NCBI RefSeq assembly: GCF_004011835.1
Contig: NZ_RKLN01000005.1
Location: 1 to 64,000 of the forward strand
Reading direction: 5' to 3'
DNA: 64,000 nucleotides
From: Rhodococcus spongiicola
GTDB taxonomy: Bacteria; Actinomycetota; Actinomycetes; Mycobacteriales; Mycobacteriaceae
The translations under genes and the position numbers were made by a program. A model generated the notes under the pieces. That model searched no databases and was not told the DNA's origin. It saw nothing but the letters and a program-made list of their open reading frames with translations. Below, one piece after another: positions 47,449 to 55,753 of the stretch (its first letter is position 1; the number at the start of each line of letters is the position of its first letter).

Positions 47449-48241
47449 TTCCCTCGCGCCCTGCGCGCCCGGCCTCTGGTCGCACGAGCACGTCACGGTC
47501 GAGCGCGTCCCGAGCGGGCCCATCACGCTCACTCAAACGGGCGACCTTCTGCACGTGCGGCATTCGCTCGGGCCGGAGTCACTGAGCGAGCGGCTGGTGG
47601 CTGAGGTGACCGCGTCGATCGGTGGTGCCGGCTTCGGTCAGACCGAGTTCGAGCTCACGATGGTCGGGCTCGTCCGCTCGACCGTGCCGGACGCACTGGA
47701 GTCGTGGACGGTCTACTACCGCAACTCGCTCACCGAACTCCTGGACGGCACCGCGGACTTCGCCCCGATTCACGACAAGGCAGCCGAACTTGTGCGCGGC
47801 AGTGTCCTCGACCTGGGTTCATGTTTCGGTTTCCTGCCGCTTCGACTCGCCGGCGCGGACGTCCCGGTCACTGCGACCGACATCCTGCCCGGCACGATGA
47901 CGTTACTCGACGCGGTTGCCCCCACCCTGGGCTTCGAGATCGAGACACTCGTGTGCGACGCCGCGGACGTGCCGGTGCCCGACGACTACGCCGACACCGT
48001 CACCGCGGTGCACCTCCTCGAGCATGTCGACCAGGCGGCGGGGACGGCGATGCTTGCCGAAGCGCTGCGGATCGCCCGCGAGCGAGTCGTCGTCGCGGTG
48101 CCCTACGAGGACGTTGCCTCGGCCTGCCACGGACATGTGCGCACTTTCGATGCCCAGGCGCTGCACGCGCTCGGCGCCTCGACCGGGCGGCCGTTCGAGG
48201 TCTTCGATCATCACGGCGGTTGGCTCGTCCTCGAGGCCTGA
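47438..48241 (+). CDS. mftM: MftM, SAM-dependent mycofactocin glycan methyltransferase
   Basis: 267 aa. Class I methyltransferase core: VRGSVLDLGSCFGFLPLRLA (motif I) near 120, VTATDILPGTMTLLDAVAP, DYADTVTAVHLLEHVDQAAG (motif IV region), ERVVVAVPYEDVASACHGHV. Fits the family that 2-O-methylates the mycofactocin oligoglucose. It overlaps mftR by 11 bases, so both are one unit. Position beside mftR supports the assignment. Confidence 0.88.
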   Translation: MTLDSLAPCAPGLWSHEHVTVERVPSGPITLTQTGDLLHVRHSLGPESLSERLVAEVTASIGGAGFGQTEFELTMVGLVRSTVPDALESWTVYYRNSLTELLDGTADFAPIHDKAAELVRGSVLDLGSCFGFLPLRLAGADVPVTATDILPGTMTLLDAVAPTLGFEIETLVCDAADVPVPDDYADTVTAVHLLEHVDQAAGTAMLAEALRIARERVVVAVPYEDVASACHGHVRTFDAQALHALGASTGRPFEVFDHHGGWLVLEA

Positions 48242-48357
48242 GCTCGGCTGCCCTTACCTCGACTGCCCTGTACGCTCCCGGGAACATTCCGGTCGGCAGA
48301 AGCTGGAATCGGAGAACTACGATCCCCTGTTGCGCCGCTGCACTGCTATCCTGAAAC

Positions 48358-48371
48358 TAGAACATGTTCTA
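48358..48371. promoter_or_regulatory. KstR box upstream of kshB
   Basis: TAGAACATGTTCTA is a perfect palindrome fitting the KstR consensus TnnAACnnGTTnnA, 36 bp upstream of the kshB ATG. Confidence 0.8.
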
Positions 48372-48407
48372 GAATCATGATTGATCCACGAGAGGACCCG
48401 CGTTCGT

Positions 48408-49463
48408 ATGACCACTATCGACGTGCCGCACAGCTCTCGATCCGCGGTGCTCACCGTGTCCGGGGTGATCGAGGAGACTCCCGACGCGCGATCTCTGGTC
48501 TTCGACGTCCCCGCGGACCTGAAGAGCAAGTTCGACTACAAGCCCGGCCAGTTCCTGACGCTGCGCATCCCCAGCGACCTGACCGGCTCCGTGGCCCGGT
48601 GCTACTCCCTGGCCAGCTCGCCGTTCACCGACGACGCTCCCAAGGTGACGATCAAGCGGACCGTGGACGGCTACGGCTCCAACTGGCTTTGTGACAACAT
48701 CTCGGTGGGCGACCAGATCGAGGTGCTTCCCCCGTCCGGCGTCTTCACTCCCAAGTCGCTCGACCACGACTTCCTGCTCCTCGGCGCCGGCAGCGGCATC
48801 ACCCCGGTCATGTCGATCCTCAAGGCGGCGCTGACCGAGGGCAAGGGCAGGGTCGTCCTCTTCTACGCCAACCGTGACGAGAACTCGGTGATCTTCGCCA
48901 CCGAGCTGCGCGAGCTGGCCGCCAAGTATGCCGACCGCCTGACGATCATCCACTGGGTCGAGTCGGTCCAGGGGCTGCCCACGGCGGCTCAGATCGCAAC
49001 GCTCGCGGCGCCGTTCACGTCCCACGAGGCGTTCATGTGTGGCCCGGGCCCGTTCATGGACACCGTCCACGAAGCACTGGCGCAGGCCGGCATGCCGCGC
49101 ACTCGGGTCCACGCAGAGATCTTCAACTCGCTCGCCGGCGACCCCTTCAAGGACGTCGACCTCGAGGAGATCACCGACGAAGAGGCGGCCGACGCCGCGA
49201 CGGTCGAGGTCGAGCTGGACGGCGAGACGCACAACCTGAGCTGGCCGCGCAAGCAGACGCTCGTCGACGTCATGCTGTCCAAGGGCCTGGACGTGCCCTA
49301 CTCCTGCCAGGAAGGCGAGTGCGGCTCGTGCGCCTGCACCGTCCTCGAGGGCAAGGTCGAGATGGACCACGCAGGCGTCCTGGATCAGGAAGACATCGAC
49401 AACGGTTACATCTTGGGCTGCCAGGCAAAGCCAGTCAGCGACCATCTCAAGATCGAGTTCTGA
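48408..49463 (+). CDS. kshB: 3-ketosteroid-9-alpha-monooxygenase reductase component
   Basis: 351 aa. FAD domain with GSVARCYSLASSPF (RxYSL) near 65 and YGSNWLCDN; NAD domain GAGSGITPVMSILKAAL near 130 and FMCGPGPFMDTV; C-terminal plant-type 2Fe-2S ferredoxin CQEGECGSCACTV with a last Cys in ILGCQAKP. Transfers electrons from NADH to the KshA oxygenase that opens the steroid B ring. ATG at 48408 fits the family start. A perfect KstR box upstream supports steroid control. Other hydroxylase reductases of the Hmp/PaaE type are possible but less likely. Confidence 0.9.
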   Translation: MTTIDVPHSSRSAVLTVSGVIEETPDARSLVFDVPADLKSKFDYKPGQFLTLRIPSDLTGSVARCYSLASSPFTDDAPKVTIKRTVDGYGSNWLCDNISVGDQIEVLPPSGVFTPKSLDHDFLLLGAGSGITPVMSILKAALTEGKGRVVLFYANRDENSVIFATELRELAAKYADRLTIIHWVESVQGLPTAAQIATLAAPFTSHEAFMCGPGPFMDTVHEALAQAGMPRTRVHAEIFNSLAGDPFKDVDLEEITDEEAADAATVEVELDGETHNLSWPRKQTLVDVMLSKGLDVPYSCQEGECGSCACTVLEGKVEMDHAGVLDQEDIDNGYILGCQAKPVSDHLKIEF

Positions 49464-49901
49464 CGCTCGGTTCCCGCGCAATTCGGGCCCGACTCCGCGG
49501 TCAGGTGAGGTCGGGCCCGTCTGGCGTCCGGGATGGATCGACCTGACGCCGCCCTTGTACGTTCCCAGAGGCGGCAGCACTGACAGGGACCCTGGAAGTC
49601 GGCACCGACAGGCGTGTGCCGCCTTTCAGGTCCCGGGCTCGTAAGCGGAGCTGATCAACTCCGGCAAGGGCAAATCCGAGTTCACCCGCCGGAAGGACTA
49701 TCAGGTCCACGGCAGGCGTCGACTGGGCCCTCGACGACCATATTCAGTTGAGAGACTCGCTTCTACGCCTTACTTTCCGCCGTACCATCTGCGGAATGCC
49801 GATGTAAGCCGCGTCGCGACCCGCGCCCACAACGACGTTGCGGACCATGTGTCCGGCGTGGGGAGTCCTGAACTCGATTAAGAAGGGCAAGCACCAAGTC
49901 G
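49464..49901. other. 438-bp intergenic region after kshB
   Basis: Holds the hairpin at 49484-49519. Short open frames on the minus strand (49501-49710, 49744-49992) have no recognisable domain, poor ribosome sites and atypical composition; no gene is called. Confidence 0.5.
49484..49519 (+). terminator. Hairpin after kshB
   Basis: Ten-bp perfect stem CGGGCCCGAC/GTCGGGCCCG with a 16-base loop, 21 bp after the stop. No strong T-run. Confidence 0.55.
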
Positions 49902-50192
49902 ATGGGGACCACGGACAGCGTGAAGGAGCTTGCCGACGCCCTCGTGGCAGACGGCCGCTACTTCCAGCCGATCGGAGGTTGGGACTCTGCACTCGCCACT
50001 TATCACGCCGGCGAGTACCAACTCACGGTCGTTGACGCGTTCGAAGAGGCCGCCGAGAAGGGCCTGCCCATGCAGGAAGAGTTCCAGAGGGCTGCGGTCG
50101 ACCTGATCATCGATCGGCCCGGTGCTGACGAGATCGACGTCGAGAACCTGACTATCGCGCTCGACCAGATCAGAGCAGCCGACTCGGCTTGA
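49902..50192 (+). CDS. Hypothetical 96-aa helical protein
   Basis: Acidic, mainly helical: SVKELADALVADGRYFQPIG, AFEEAAEKGLPMQEEFQRAA, DVENLTIALDQIRAADSA. No known family is recognised. GAAGGG lies about 15 bases upstream of the ATG. A weak AAGGCCC hairpin (50204-50237) follows. It stands alone between kshB and the SPW gene; codon use looks normal for the region. Confidence 0.6.
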   Translation: MGTTDSVKELADALVADGRYFQPIGGWDSALATYHAGEYQLTVVDAFEEAAEKGLPMQEEFQRAAVDLIIDRPGADEIDVENLTIALDQIRAADSA

Positions 50193-50472
50193 CCCACACC
50201 CCCAAGGCCCTTTGGGCGCGTTGCGTTCCGGGGCCTTTCGGTCCAGCCCCTTCGTATCTACATCTCCTGTTGTATCCACATCTCCCTCGTCGCCCGGCGA
50301 GCTTTAACGTTCCGCCCAGCGTTCAAAGGACGGTCTATGACCTCGACGTGAAATCTGTGTCCTGAACTGCACAAACCCGTGACCGTAGTGCAATTCGGAC
50401 AGTATTGATCGGGCGGTCAGTCAGCACAAGACTGAGGTCGAGGGCAAATCCTTATCCCTGAGGAGGCGGGTC

Positions 50473-50835
50473 ATGAAGGCATCAACTCGTTGGCAGGACT
50501 ACGCGGCCGTCATCATCGGCGCCTTCGCAGCACTCTCGCCGCTCTGGCTCGACACCAACGTCGGCGCCAGGTGGTCGCTGATCGTGCTGGGTGTTCTCGT
50601 CGCCCTCGTCGGCCTGGCCCGCATGGCCCGGCCCGCAATGGCAACGGCGGACTACGCGATAGGCGTGCTCGGCGTCCTGATGTTCGTGTCTCCGTGGGTC
50701 ATGGACTTTCACACCACGACCGCGACGGCATGGACGGCTTGGGTCGTCGGCGTACTCACGGTGCTGGTCGCCATCGCCGGGTTGCCCGCGATGAGCGAAC
50801 GCATGCACGGACGCGGAGGAGTCGCCACGCACTGA
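50473..50835 (+). CDS. SPW-repeat membrane protein
   Basis: 120 aa with two SPW units: RWQDYAAVIIGAFAALSPLW and YAIGVLGVLMFVSPWVMDF. Four membrane helices. GAGGAGGCGGG is placed directly ahead of the ATG. Function is unknown beyond the family. Followed by a hairpin and a TetR gene. Confidence 0.85.
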   Translation: MKASTRWQDYAAVIIGAFAALSPLWLDTNVGARWSLIVLGVLVALVGLARMARPAMATADYAIGVLGVLMFVSPWVMDFHTTTATAWTAWVVGVLTVLVAIAGLPAMSERMHGRGGVATH

Positions 50836-50847
50836 CCGGAACCTGAT

Positions 50848-50889
50848 ACGTCGGTGGGACGGGCGCTCACGCGCTCGCCCCACCGACGT
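50848..50889 (+). terminator. Terminator after the SPW gene
   Basis: ACGTCGGTGGG pairs perfectly with CCCACCGACGT (11 bp), and an inner GCGC-TCAC-GCGC can extend it. Confidence 0.65.
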
Positions 50890-50911
50890 CCGACTGGAGG
50901 AGAAGCGCACC

Positions 50912-51520
50912 ATGCACCCACGCAGGCGCAGCGCCAAGATTGACGGGGATGCGCGCGAAGCGATCCTCGACGCGGCTGAGACGCTCATTGCCGCACGCGG
51001 CTTCGACGCCACTTCCACCGCTGCAGTCGCAGAGGCAGCGGGAGTACCCAAAGGCCTGATCTTCTACTATTTCCCCACCAAGACCGACATCCTCACGGCG
51101 CTGCTCGCCGAACGTCTTCCCACCGAACCACTAGACGACCTCTCCCCCCTCATCGCGCCCGGCGATCCGGCAAGCAGCCTGGTAAACCTCGATGACGCGA
51201 TCAATCTGCGCGACCACCACTCGTCGGTGATGCGCGTGATCATCTGGCGTGAAGCCGACACCCACCCCGACGTCCGGGACTACCTGCGGCGGTTTCGCTC
51301 GTACCTGCAAGACGCGACCATACGGATCCTTCAGGCCAGCTCGGTGTCACCGGTCCAACCGGGGACTCTGCGGGCGTGCGCCAACGCGTGGGTGGCGGCG
51401 ATGTTCTCTGCCGCCGGCGCCGACCGGATGCGCGACCTCGACGACATCCCCCGTCTGAAACGCGACGAACTCCGCACGGTCGCACAGGTGGTGGCCGCCG
51501 GGATGGTCCAGCTGGGTTGA
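50912..51520 (+). CDS. TetR-family transcriptional regulator
   Basis: 202 aa. HTH: AREAILDAAETLIAARGFDA, AVAEAAGVPKGLIFYYFPTK (residues about 14-60). The C-terminal ligand domain shows no assignable ligand. GGAGGAG stands 9 bases before the ATG. It is separated from the SPW gene by a hairpin, and is convergent with the glutamate-racemase-like gene. Target unknown. Confidence 0.88.
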   Translation: MHPRRRSAKIDGDAREAILDAAETLIAARGFDATSTAAVAEAAGVPKGLIFYYFPTKTDILTALLAERLPTEPLDDLSPLIAPGDPASSLVNLDDAINLRDHHSSVMRVIIWREADTHPDVRDYLRRFRSYLQDATIRILQASSVSPVQPGTLRACANAWVAAMFSAAGADRMRDLDDIPRLKRDELRTVAQVVAAGMVQLG

Positions 51521-51572
51521 CAGCCCGCAGCGGCAGGCACGACGGGACAGCAGATTCAACGGGACGCCAGAT

Positions 51573-52340
51573 TCAGCGGGTCGGGGCCGCGAGCAGCAGC
51601 CGTCCGTCGTCGAAGCTCGCGGCGCTGGCAGGCAGCGCACCCCGGTTCCCACTCAGGACGACTTCGACCGTGCCGCTGCCGGTCGAGTCCCGACCGAGCG
51701 CGTCGATGCGCCGCAACGTCTGGGCCGCGACGGCCTCGGCGCTGTCGAACAACACGACGTCGTCCCGAAGTTGGGTCGCGATCTCCTCCGCCACCAGCGG
51801 GTAGTGGGTACACCCCAGCACTACGCCCGTGACGTCGTCGGGTGTGTGGTCGGCCGCGGCCGTTATCGCCTCACGCGCCCCGTCGAGGTCGCCGCGATCG
51901 ATCGCGTCGGCGAGGCCGTGACAGGCCACCCCGACGACCGAACTGCCGTTTGCGAACTGCTCGACCAGCTTCGCCTGGTACGCGCTCGCGGTCGTTGCCT
52001 CAGTGGCCCAGATCGCGACCGAGTCGCACGCCGCCGCCGCCGGCTTGATCGCCGGGACAGTGCCGATCACGGGAACCTCCGGCCCCAGCTCGGCCCGCAC
52101 GTGCTCGAGTGCCGTGACGCTCGCGGTGTTGCATGGGAGCACCACGACTCCGGCGCCGCGATCGACCGCCTGGCGGGCGGTGTCGACAACCCTGTCGATC
52201 ACCCACCCCTCGTCGCGCGGACCCCACGGCGCTCCGTCGGGGTCGAGCGAGAGCATCAGATCGAGATCGGGGCGCAGCCGGCGCAACCATGCAGATGTCG
52301 GGAGCAGGCCGAGACCCGAGTCGATGAGCGCAACGATCAC
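51573..52340 (-). CDS. Glutamate/aspartate racemase family protein
   Basis: 255 aa. Two catalytic-cysteine regions: VVVLPCNTASVTALEHVRAE (near 67) and GVVLGCTHYPLVAEEIATQL (near 173), with ALIDSGLGLLPTSAWLRRLR at the N-terminus. Interconverts L- and D-glutamate or a related acid; D-Glu feeds the cell wall. It differs from standard MurI in neighbours, so it may be a second copy rather than the housekeeping gene. GTG start, 46 bp after the upstream flavoprotein gene on the same strand. Confidence 0.8.
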   Translation of the reverse strand: MIVALIDSGLGLLPTSAWLRRLRPDLDLMLSLDPDGAPWGPRDEGWVIDRVVDTARQAVDRGAGVVVLPCNTASVTALEHVRAELGPEVPVIGTVPAIKPAAAACDSVAIWATEATTASAYQAKLVEQFANGSSVVGVACHGLADAIDRGDLDGAREAITAAADHTPDDVTGVVLGCTHYPLVAEEIATQLRDDVVLFDSAEAVAAQTLRRIDALGRDSTGSGTVEVVLSGNRGALPASAASFDDGRLLLAAPTR

Positions 52341-52386
52341 CCGACAAATCTAGCCGGTCGGGTCGTACCGGGTCGGGCAGGCAGGT

Positions 52387-53601
52387 TCAGGCGGGTGCTG
52401 ATTCGAGCAATTCCGCGACCGGCGTGCCCGCCGCGATCTTCGCGCGCATCTTCATCACCGCACCAGCCGAACCCAATCCGACGACCGCGGTCAGCGCCCC
52501 GCCACGTGAGTAGTACGCGACGAACTTCCGCCCGTCGTCCTTGATCACGTGGACGTCGTCGTCGGCCGACACGGTTCCCAAGGCCTGGATCTTGAGGCCG
52601 TACTGGTCGCTCCAGAAGTACGGAACCTGCTTCGGCGCGTTCGGGTCGCTCGTTCCGGTCAGTGCTCCCGCGAGGACCTTCGCCTGGTCGCCGGCGTTGC
52701 TCCAGTGCTCGATGCGCTTGTGCCCACCGGATTCGTGCTGCCAGGCTGCAACGTCGCCGACCGCCCACACGTGCGGGTCGTTGGTACGGCCTACCTCGTC
52801 ACAGAGGACACCGGCGCCGGGATCGCTGCCGAGGTCGATCCCCGACTCCTCGAGCCACCCGGTGACCGGCACCGAACCGATACCGATCGCGACGACATCG
52901 ACCTCCAGTTCGGTGCCGTCGGACAGCACGGCGCCGCTCACCCGCTCCTCCCCGGTGAGGGAGGTCAGTCCGACCCCGGCGCGAACGTCGACCCCCTCCT
53001 CGGTGTGCATGCGCCCGATCTTGGCACCGACCTTCGCACCCAGCACCGACGCGAGCGGCGCCGGCTGCGGCTCGACGAGCACGACGTCGAGGCCGAGGGC
53101 ACGCATGCTGGCCGCGAGCTCACACCCGACGAACCCGGCGCCGACGACCAGCGCGCGGGCACCTTCGCGCAGGTCCGAGCGCAGCGCGCGACTCTCGTCG
53201 ACCGACCGCAGCACATGCACCCCGGCCAGATCCGGCAGTCCGGGGATGCGACGTGGACTCAGCCCGGTCGCGATGATCAACTCGGCGTAGTCGATCTCGC
53301 TGCCATCGGCGAGGTGCAGCACCCGCCCACTGCGGTCGATGCCGGTCGCGGCGACCCCGAGGCGCAAATCGATACGGTGTTCGTCGTAGAACTCCCGGGG
53401 CCGCAGCGTGGTGTCGTCGCTCTCCCCGCGGACGACCTCCTTCGACAGCGGCGGGCGGTCGTAGGGCAAGTGTGGCTCGCTGCCGACGATGACGAGTTCA
53501 CCGCCGTATCCCGACTGACGCAACTCCTCCGCTACCCGGACGGCTGCCAGACCGGCCCCGACGATCACGACCGGACCGCCGACCTCTTCGCTACTGGTCA
53601 T
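52387..53601 (-). CDS. FAD-dependent ferredoxin/rubredoxin-reductase type oxidoreductase
   Basis: 404 aa. Two nucleotide-binding folds: VVIVGAGLAAVRVAEELRQS (FAD) and ALVVGAGFVGCELAASMRAL (NAD); PYDRPPLSKEVV; and the second FAD site RTNDPHVWAVGDVAAWQH. Such reductases drive P450s or Rieske oxygenases through small ferredoxins. The ATG at 53601 is preceded by GGAGGG. A perfect KstR box lies 67 bp upstream, so steroid-linked control is likely. Confidence 0.87.
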   Translation of the reverse strand: MTSSEEVGGPVVIVGAGLAAVRVAEELRQSGYGGELVIVGSEPHLPYDRPPLSKEVVRGESDDTTLRPREFYDEHRIDLRLGVAATGIDRSGRVLHLADGSEIDYAELIIATGLSPRRIPGLPDLAGVHVLRSVDESRALRSDLREGARALVVGAGFVGCELAASMRALGLDVVLVEPQPAPLASVLGAKVGAKIGRMHTEEGVDVRAGVGLTSLTGEERVSGAVLSDGTELEVDVVAIGIGSVPVTGWLEESGIDLGSDPGAGVLCDEVGRTNDPHVWAVGDVAAWQHESGGHKRIEHWSNAGDQAKVLAGALTGTSDPNAPKQVPYFWSDQYGLKIQALGTVSADDDVHVIKDDGRKFVAYYSRGGALTAVVGLGSAGAVMKMRAKIAAGTPVAELLESAPA

Positions 53602-53667
53602 CCTGCACACCCTCCGTCACCAAGTTCGATACATCACCGGACGCGCTTTCGCGAGCCACGCCACAGC

Positions 53668-53681
53668 TAGAACATGTTCTA
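53668..53681. promoter_or_regulatory. KstR box upstream of the ferredoxin reductase
   Basis: TAGAACATGTTCTA, identical to the box before kshB. It is placed for control of the minus-strand flavoprotein gene; the plus-strand Asp23 operon starts about 140 bp away. Confidence 0.78.
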
Positions 53682-53822
53682 CCAAACCCACTTGCTAGCG
53701 GGTACCCGCCGGGGCGGGGTGGGCAAAGCTCGACCGGCTCCCGCGTCGGGCCGGCGCCCGAGTCACTAGAGTTGAAGCGGAACCGGCGTCGGCACGGGAG
53801 CGACCCCGGAAGAGGAGCAATG

Positions 53823-54296
53823 ATGACCACCGATCCGGGCAACGGCCGGATGAGAACCCAAGGCGAACGCATCCAATTCGGAACGAGCGCCTCCCACGAT
53901 CTGATCGACGCGCAAGGCAAGACGATCATTGCTGACGCTGTGGTCGCGAAGATCGCCGGTATCGCCACCCGGGAGATCAGCGGCGTCTACGACGTCGGTG
54001 GCGGCACCGCACGCGTCGTCGGCGCCCTGCGCGACCGAATTCCGGGGGCCCGCGTCAACCACGGTCAGGGCGTCGCGGTGGAGGTCGGCGAGAAGCAGAC
54101 CGCGATCGACATCGGCATCGTCGCCGAATACGGCGTAGCCCTCCATGAGCTCGCGGTCGGAATCCGGCGCAACGTGATCGCCGCGGTGGAGAACATGACT
54201 GGCCTCGAAGTCACCGAGGTGAACATCACCGTCTTCGACGTCGTGCTGCTCGACCAAGGCGACGCCGACACCGACACCAGGCCCCGAGTGCAGTGA
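53823..54296 (+). CDS. Asp23/Gls24 family envelope stress protein
   Basis: 157 aa. The Asp23 domain reads GKTIIADAVVAKIAGIATRE, ISGVYDVGG, then VAVEVGEKQTAIDIGIVAEY and VTEVNITVFDV. GGAG is 5 bases before this ATG; another ATG lies 3 bases earlier. First of five overlapping genes. Asp23-type proteins are membrane-anchored stress factors in Gram-positives. Confidence 0.9.
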   Translation: MTTDPGNGRMRTQGERIQFGTSASHDLIDAQGKTIIADAVVAKIAGIATREISGVYDVGGGTARVVGALRDRIPGARVNHGQGVAVEVGEKQTAIDIGIVAEYGVALHELAVGIRRNVIAAVENMTGLEVTEVNITVFDVVLLDQGDADTDTRPRVQ

Positions 54297-54598
54297 CCGG
54301 ATCTCCGACCGCTCCGGTCTCGGCGGCGGAACGCGCCGCCGAGGCAGCGCTGGCCGTGCCGGGGGTGGCGGGCCTGCACGGGGGCGAGTTCGGCACGATC
54401 GCCACCTACCTCCCCGGGCGACGCATCACCGGTGTCCAGATCAACGCGGACAGCTGTGCCGTGCATCTGATCCTCCGGTACCCGGCCGACCTCTTCGAGA
54501 CCGCCGAACGTGTCCGCACCGCCGTCCGCTCGATCGTGGGTATTCCGGTGGACGTCACGATCGAGGACATCACCGACGAGACAGGACCTGAACTATGA
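54293..54598 (+). CDS. Small Asp23-operon protein
   Basis: 101 aa. Resembles a short Asp23-like alpha/beta unit: AAEAALAVPGVAGLHGGEFG, TYLPGRRITGVQINADSCAV, GIPVDVTIEDITDE. GTG start overlaps the previous stop; its own TGA overlaps the next ATG. No independent function known. Confidence 0.8.
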   Translation: MTGSPTAPVSAAERAAEAALAVPGVAGLHGGEFGTIATYLPGRRITGVQINADSCAVHLILRYPADLFETAERVRTAVRSIVGIPVDVTIEDITDETGPEL

Positions 54599-54774
54599 CC
54601 AGCACGAGCATGGGACTGATCGCGGGGTTGCTCCTCGCGCTCGCCGGGATCCTCGGCGGCTTCAGCGGTTTCGTCTTCGCAGTCCTCCTCGGCGCCGTCG
54701 GCATGGCGGTCGGCGCCCACCGCGACGGCCACCTCGACCTCGGCGCCCTCCTCAGGTCGCGCGGCCGTGGTTGA
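54595..54774 (+). CDS. DUF2273-like small membrane protein
   Basis: 59 aa: MTSTSMGLIAGLLLALAGIL then GGFSGFVFAVLLGAVGMAVG and a charged tail AHRDGHLDLGALLRSRG. Two membrane helices. It overlaps the genes on both sides (ATGA before, GTG within its end). Small DUF2273 proteins typically accompany Asp23 genes and may anchor the complex. Below usual gene-length cutoffs. Confidence 0.8.
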   Translation: MTSTSMGLIAGLLLALAGILGGFSGFVFAVLLGAVGMAVGAHRDGHLDLGALLRSRGRG

Positions 54775-55753
54775 GATCGACCGTGGTGAGATCGACACTT
54801 CCGCCACCGTTGCCGAACGGTCCGTCAAGGTCGACGAACCGGACACGCGGGGGCGTCTGATCCTCCGGGACCGCGCGATCGCGCGGATCGCGACGACTGC
54901 GGCGCTCGAGGTTCCGGGCGTCGTGGTGCAGCGCGGCGGGCTCACTCGAATCACCGGCCGCGACCTCCCCCGCGCCGACATCTCGACGGGAAGCCACTCG
55001 GTGGCCGTCAACCTGTATCTCGGTGTGCAGTGGCCGTGCGACGTCCCCGAACTGACCCGGCGGGTTCACCGCAAGGTCGGCGACCAAGTCGAGACCCTGA
55101 CAGGCATGCCACTGCATCAACTCGGCGTCTTCATCGCCGGCACCGAAACGGAGACTGCTGGCGACGACGACTCCGAGTACCCGGCCCCCGCGCCGGCCGA
55201 TGCCGTCGCCGCGCCGCGACCTCCGACGGCGGCACCGGCCGCTGTCCCCGCCGCCGTCTCGATCGCGGTCGGGTTCCTCGCGCTCGGCGCGATCGCCGCC
55301 AGGGAACTTCTCATCTCCCGAGGAACGCTGCCGGGTGCCCCGTGGCTGCGCAACACCTTCGAGTGGGCGGGCAGGCAGCACTGGCACCACTGGCTCGTCT
55401 TCGCCGCGCTCGCCGCGCTGGCACTCGGCATCCTCCTCGTACTGCTGGCGCTTGCGCCCCGCACCCGCACCCACATGCCGGTGCGTGCCGACAGCGATAC
55501 GCCGACGGTGTGGCTTCGCCCCGTCGATGTTGCCCGGCTGTGCAGTGTCGAGGCCGGCTCTGTCGCCGGAGTGGCCGGCGTGCACACGACGGTCGACCGC
55601 AGGCGCGCCACCGTCCACGTGACCGCGCAGCCCGACGCCCCGACCGACGATCTCAGAACATCCGTCGAGACCACCGTCGGAGACGCTCTCGCCCCTCTCG
55701 ACCGAAAACTGAAGCTGCGAGTGAAGATTCGCCGCGGTAAGAGCCGGACGTGA
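54767..55753 (+). CDS. Asp23-domain protein with C-terminal DUF6286-like membrane region
   Basis: 328 aa. N-terminal Asp23 domain (LILRDRAIARIATTAALEVP, SHSVAVNLYLGVQWPCDVPE), a Pro/Ala linker, two membrane helices near 165-180 and 213-230, and a C-terminal soluble domain (VAGVAGVHTTVDRRRATVHV). GTG start overlaps the DUF2273-like gene. It probably places the stress complex at the membrane. Confidence 0.85.
   Translation: MVEIDRGEIDTSATVAERSVKVDEPDTRGRLILRDRAIARIATTAALEVPGVVVQRGGLTRITGRDLPRADISTGSHSVAVNLYLGVQWPCDVPELTRRVHRKVGDQVETLTGMPLHQLGVFIAGTETETAGDDDSEYPAPAPADAVAAPRPPTAAPAAVPAAVSIAVGFLALGAIAARELLISRGTLPGAPWLRNTFEWAGRQHWHHWLVFAALAALALGILLVLLALAPRTRTHMPVRADSDTPTVWLRPVDVARLCSVEAGSVAGVAGVHTTVDRRRATVHVTAQPDAPTDDLRTSVETTVGDALAPLDRKLKLRVKIRRGKSRT

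Noticed and set aside
49744-49992. 82-codon minus-strand frame in the gap after kshB
   Set aside because: No similarity recognised, it overlaps the start of the 96-aa gene on the other strand, and has no ribosome site.
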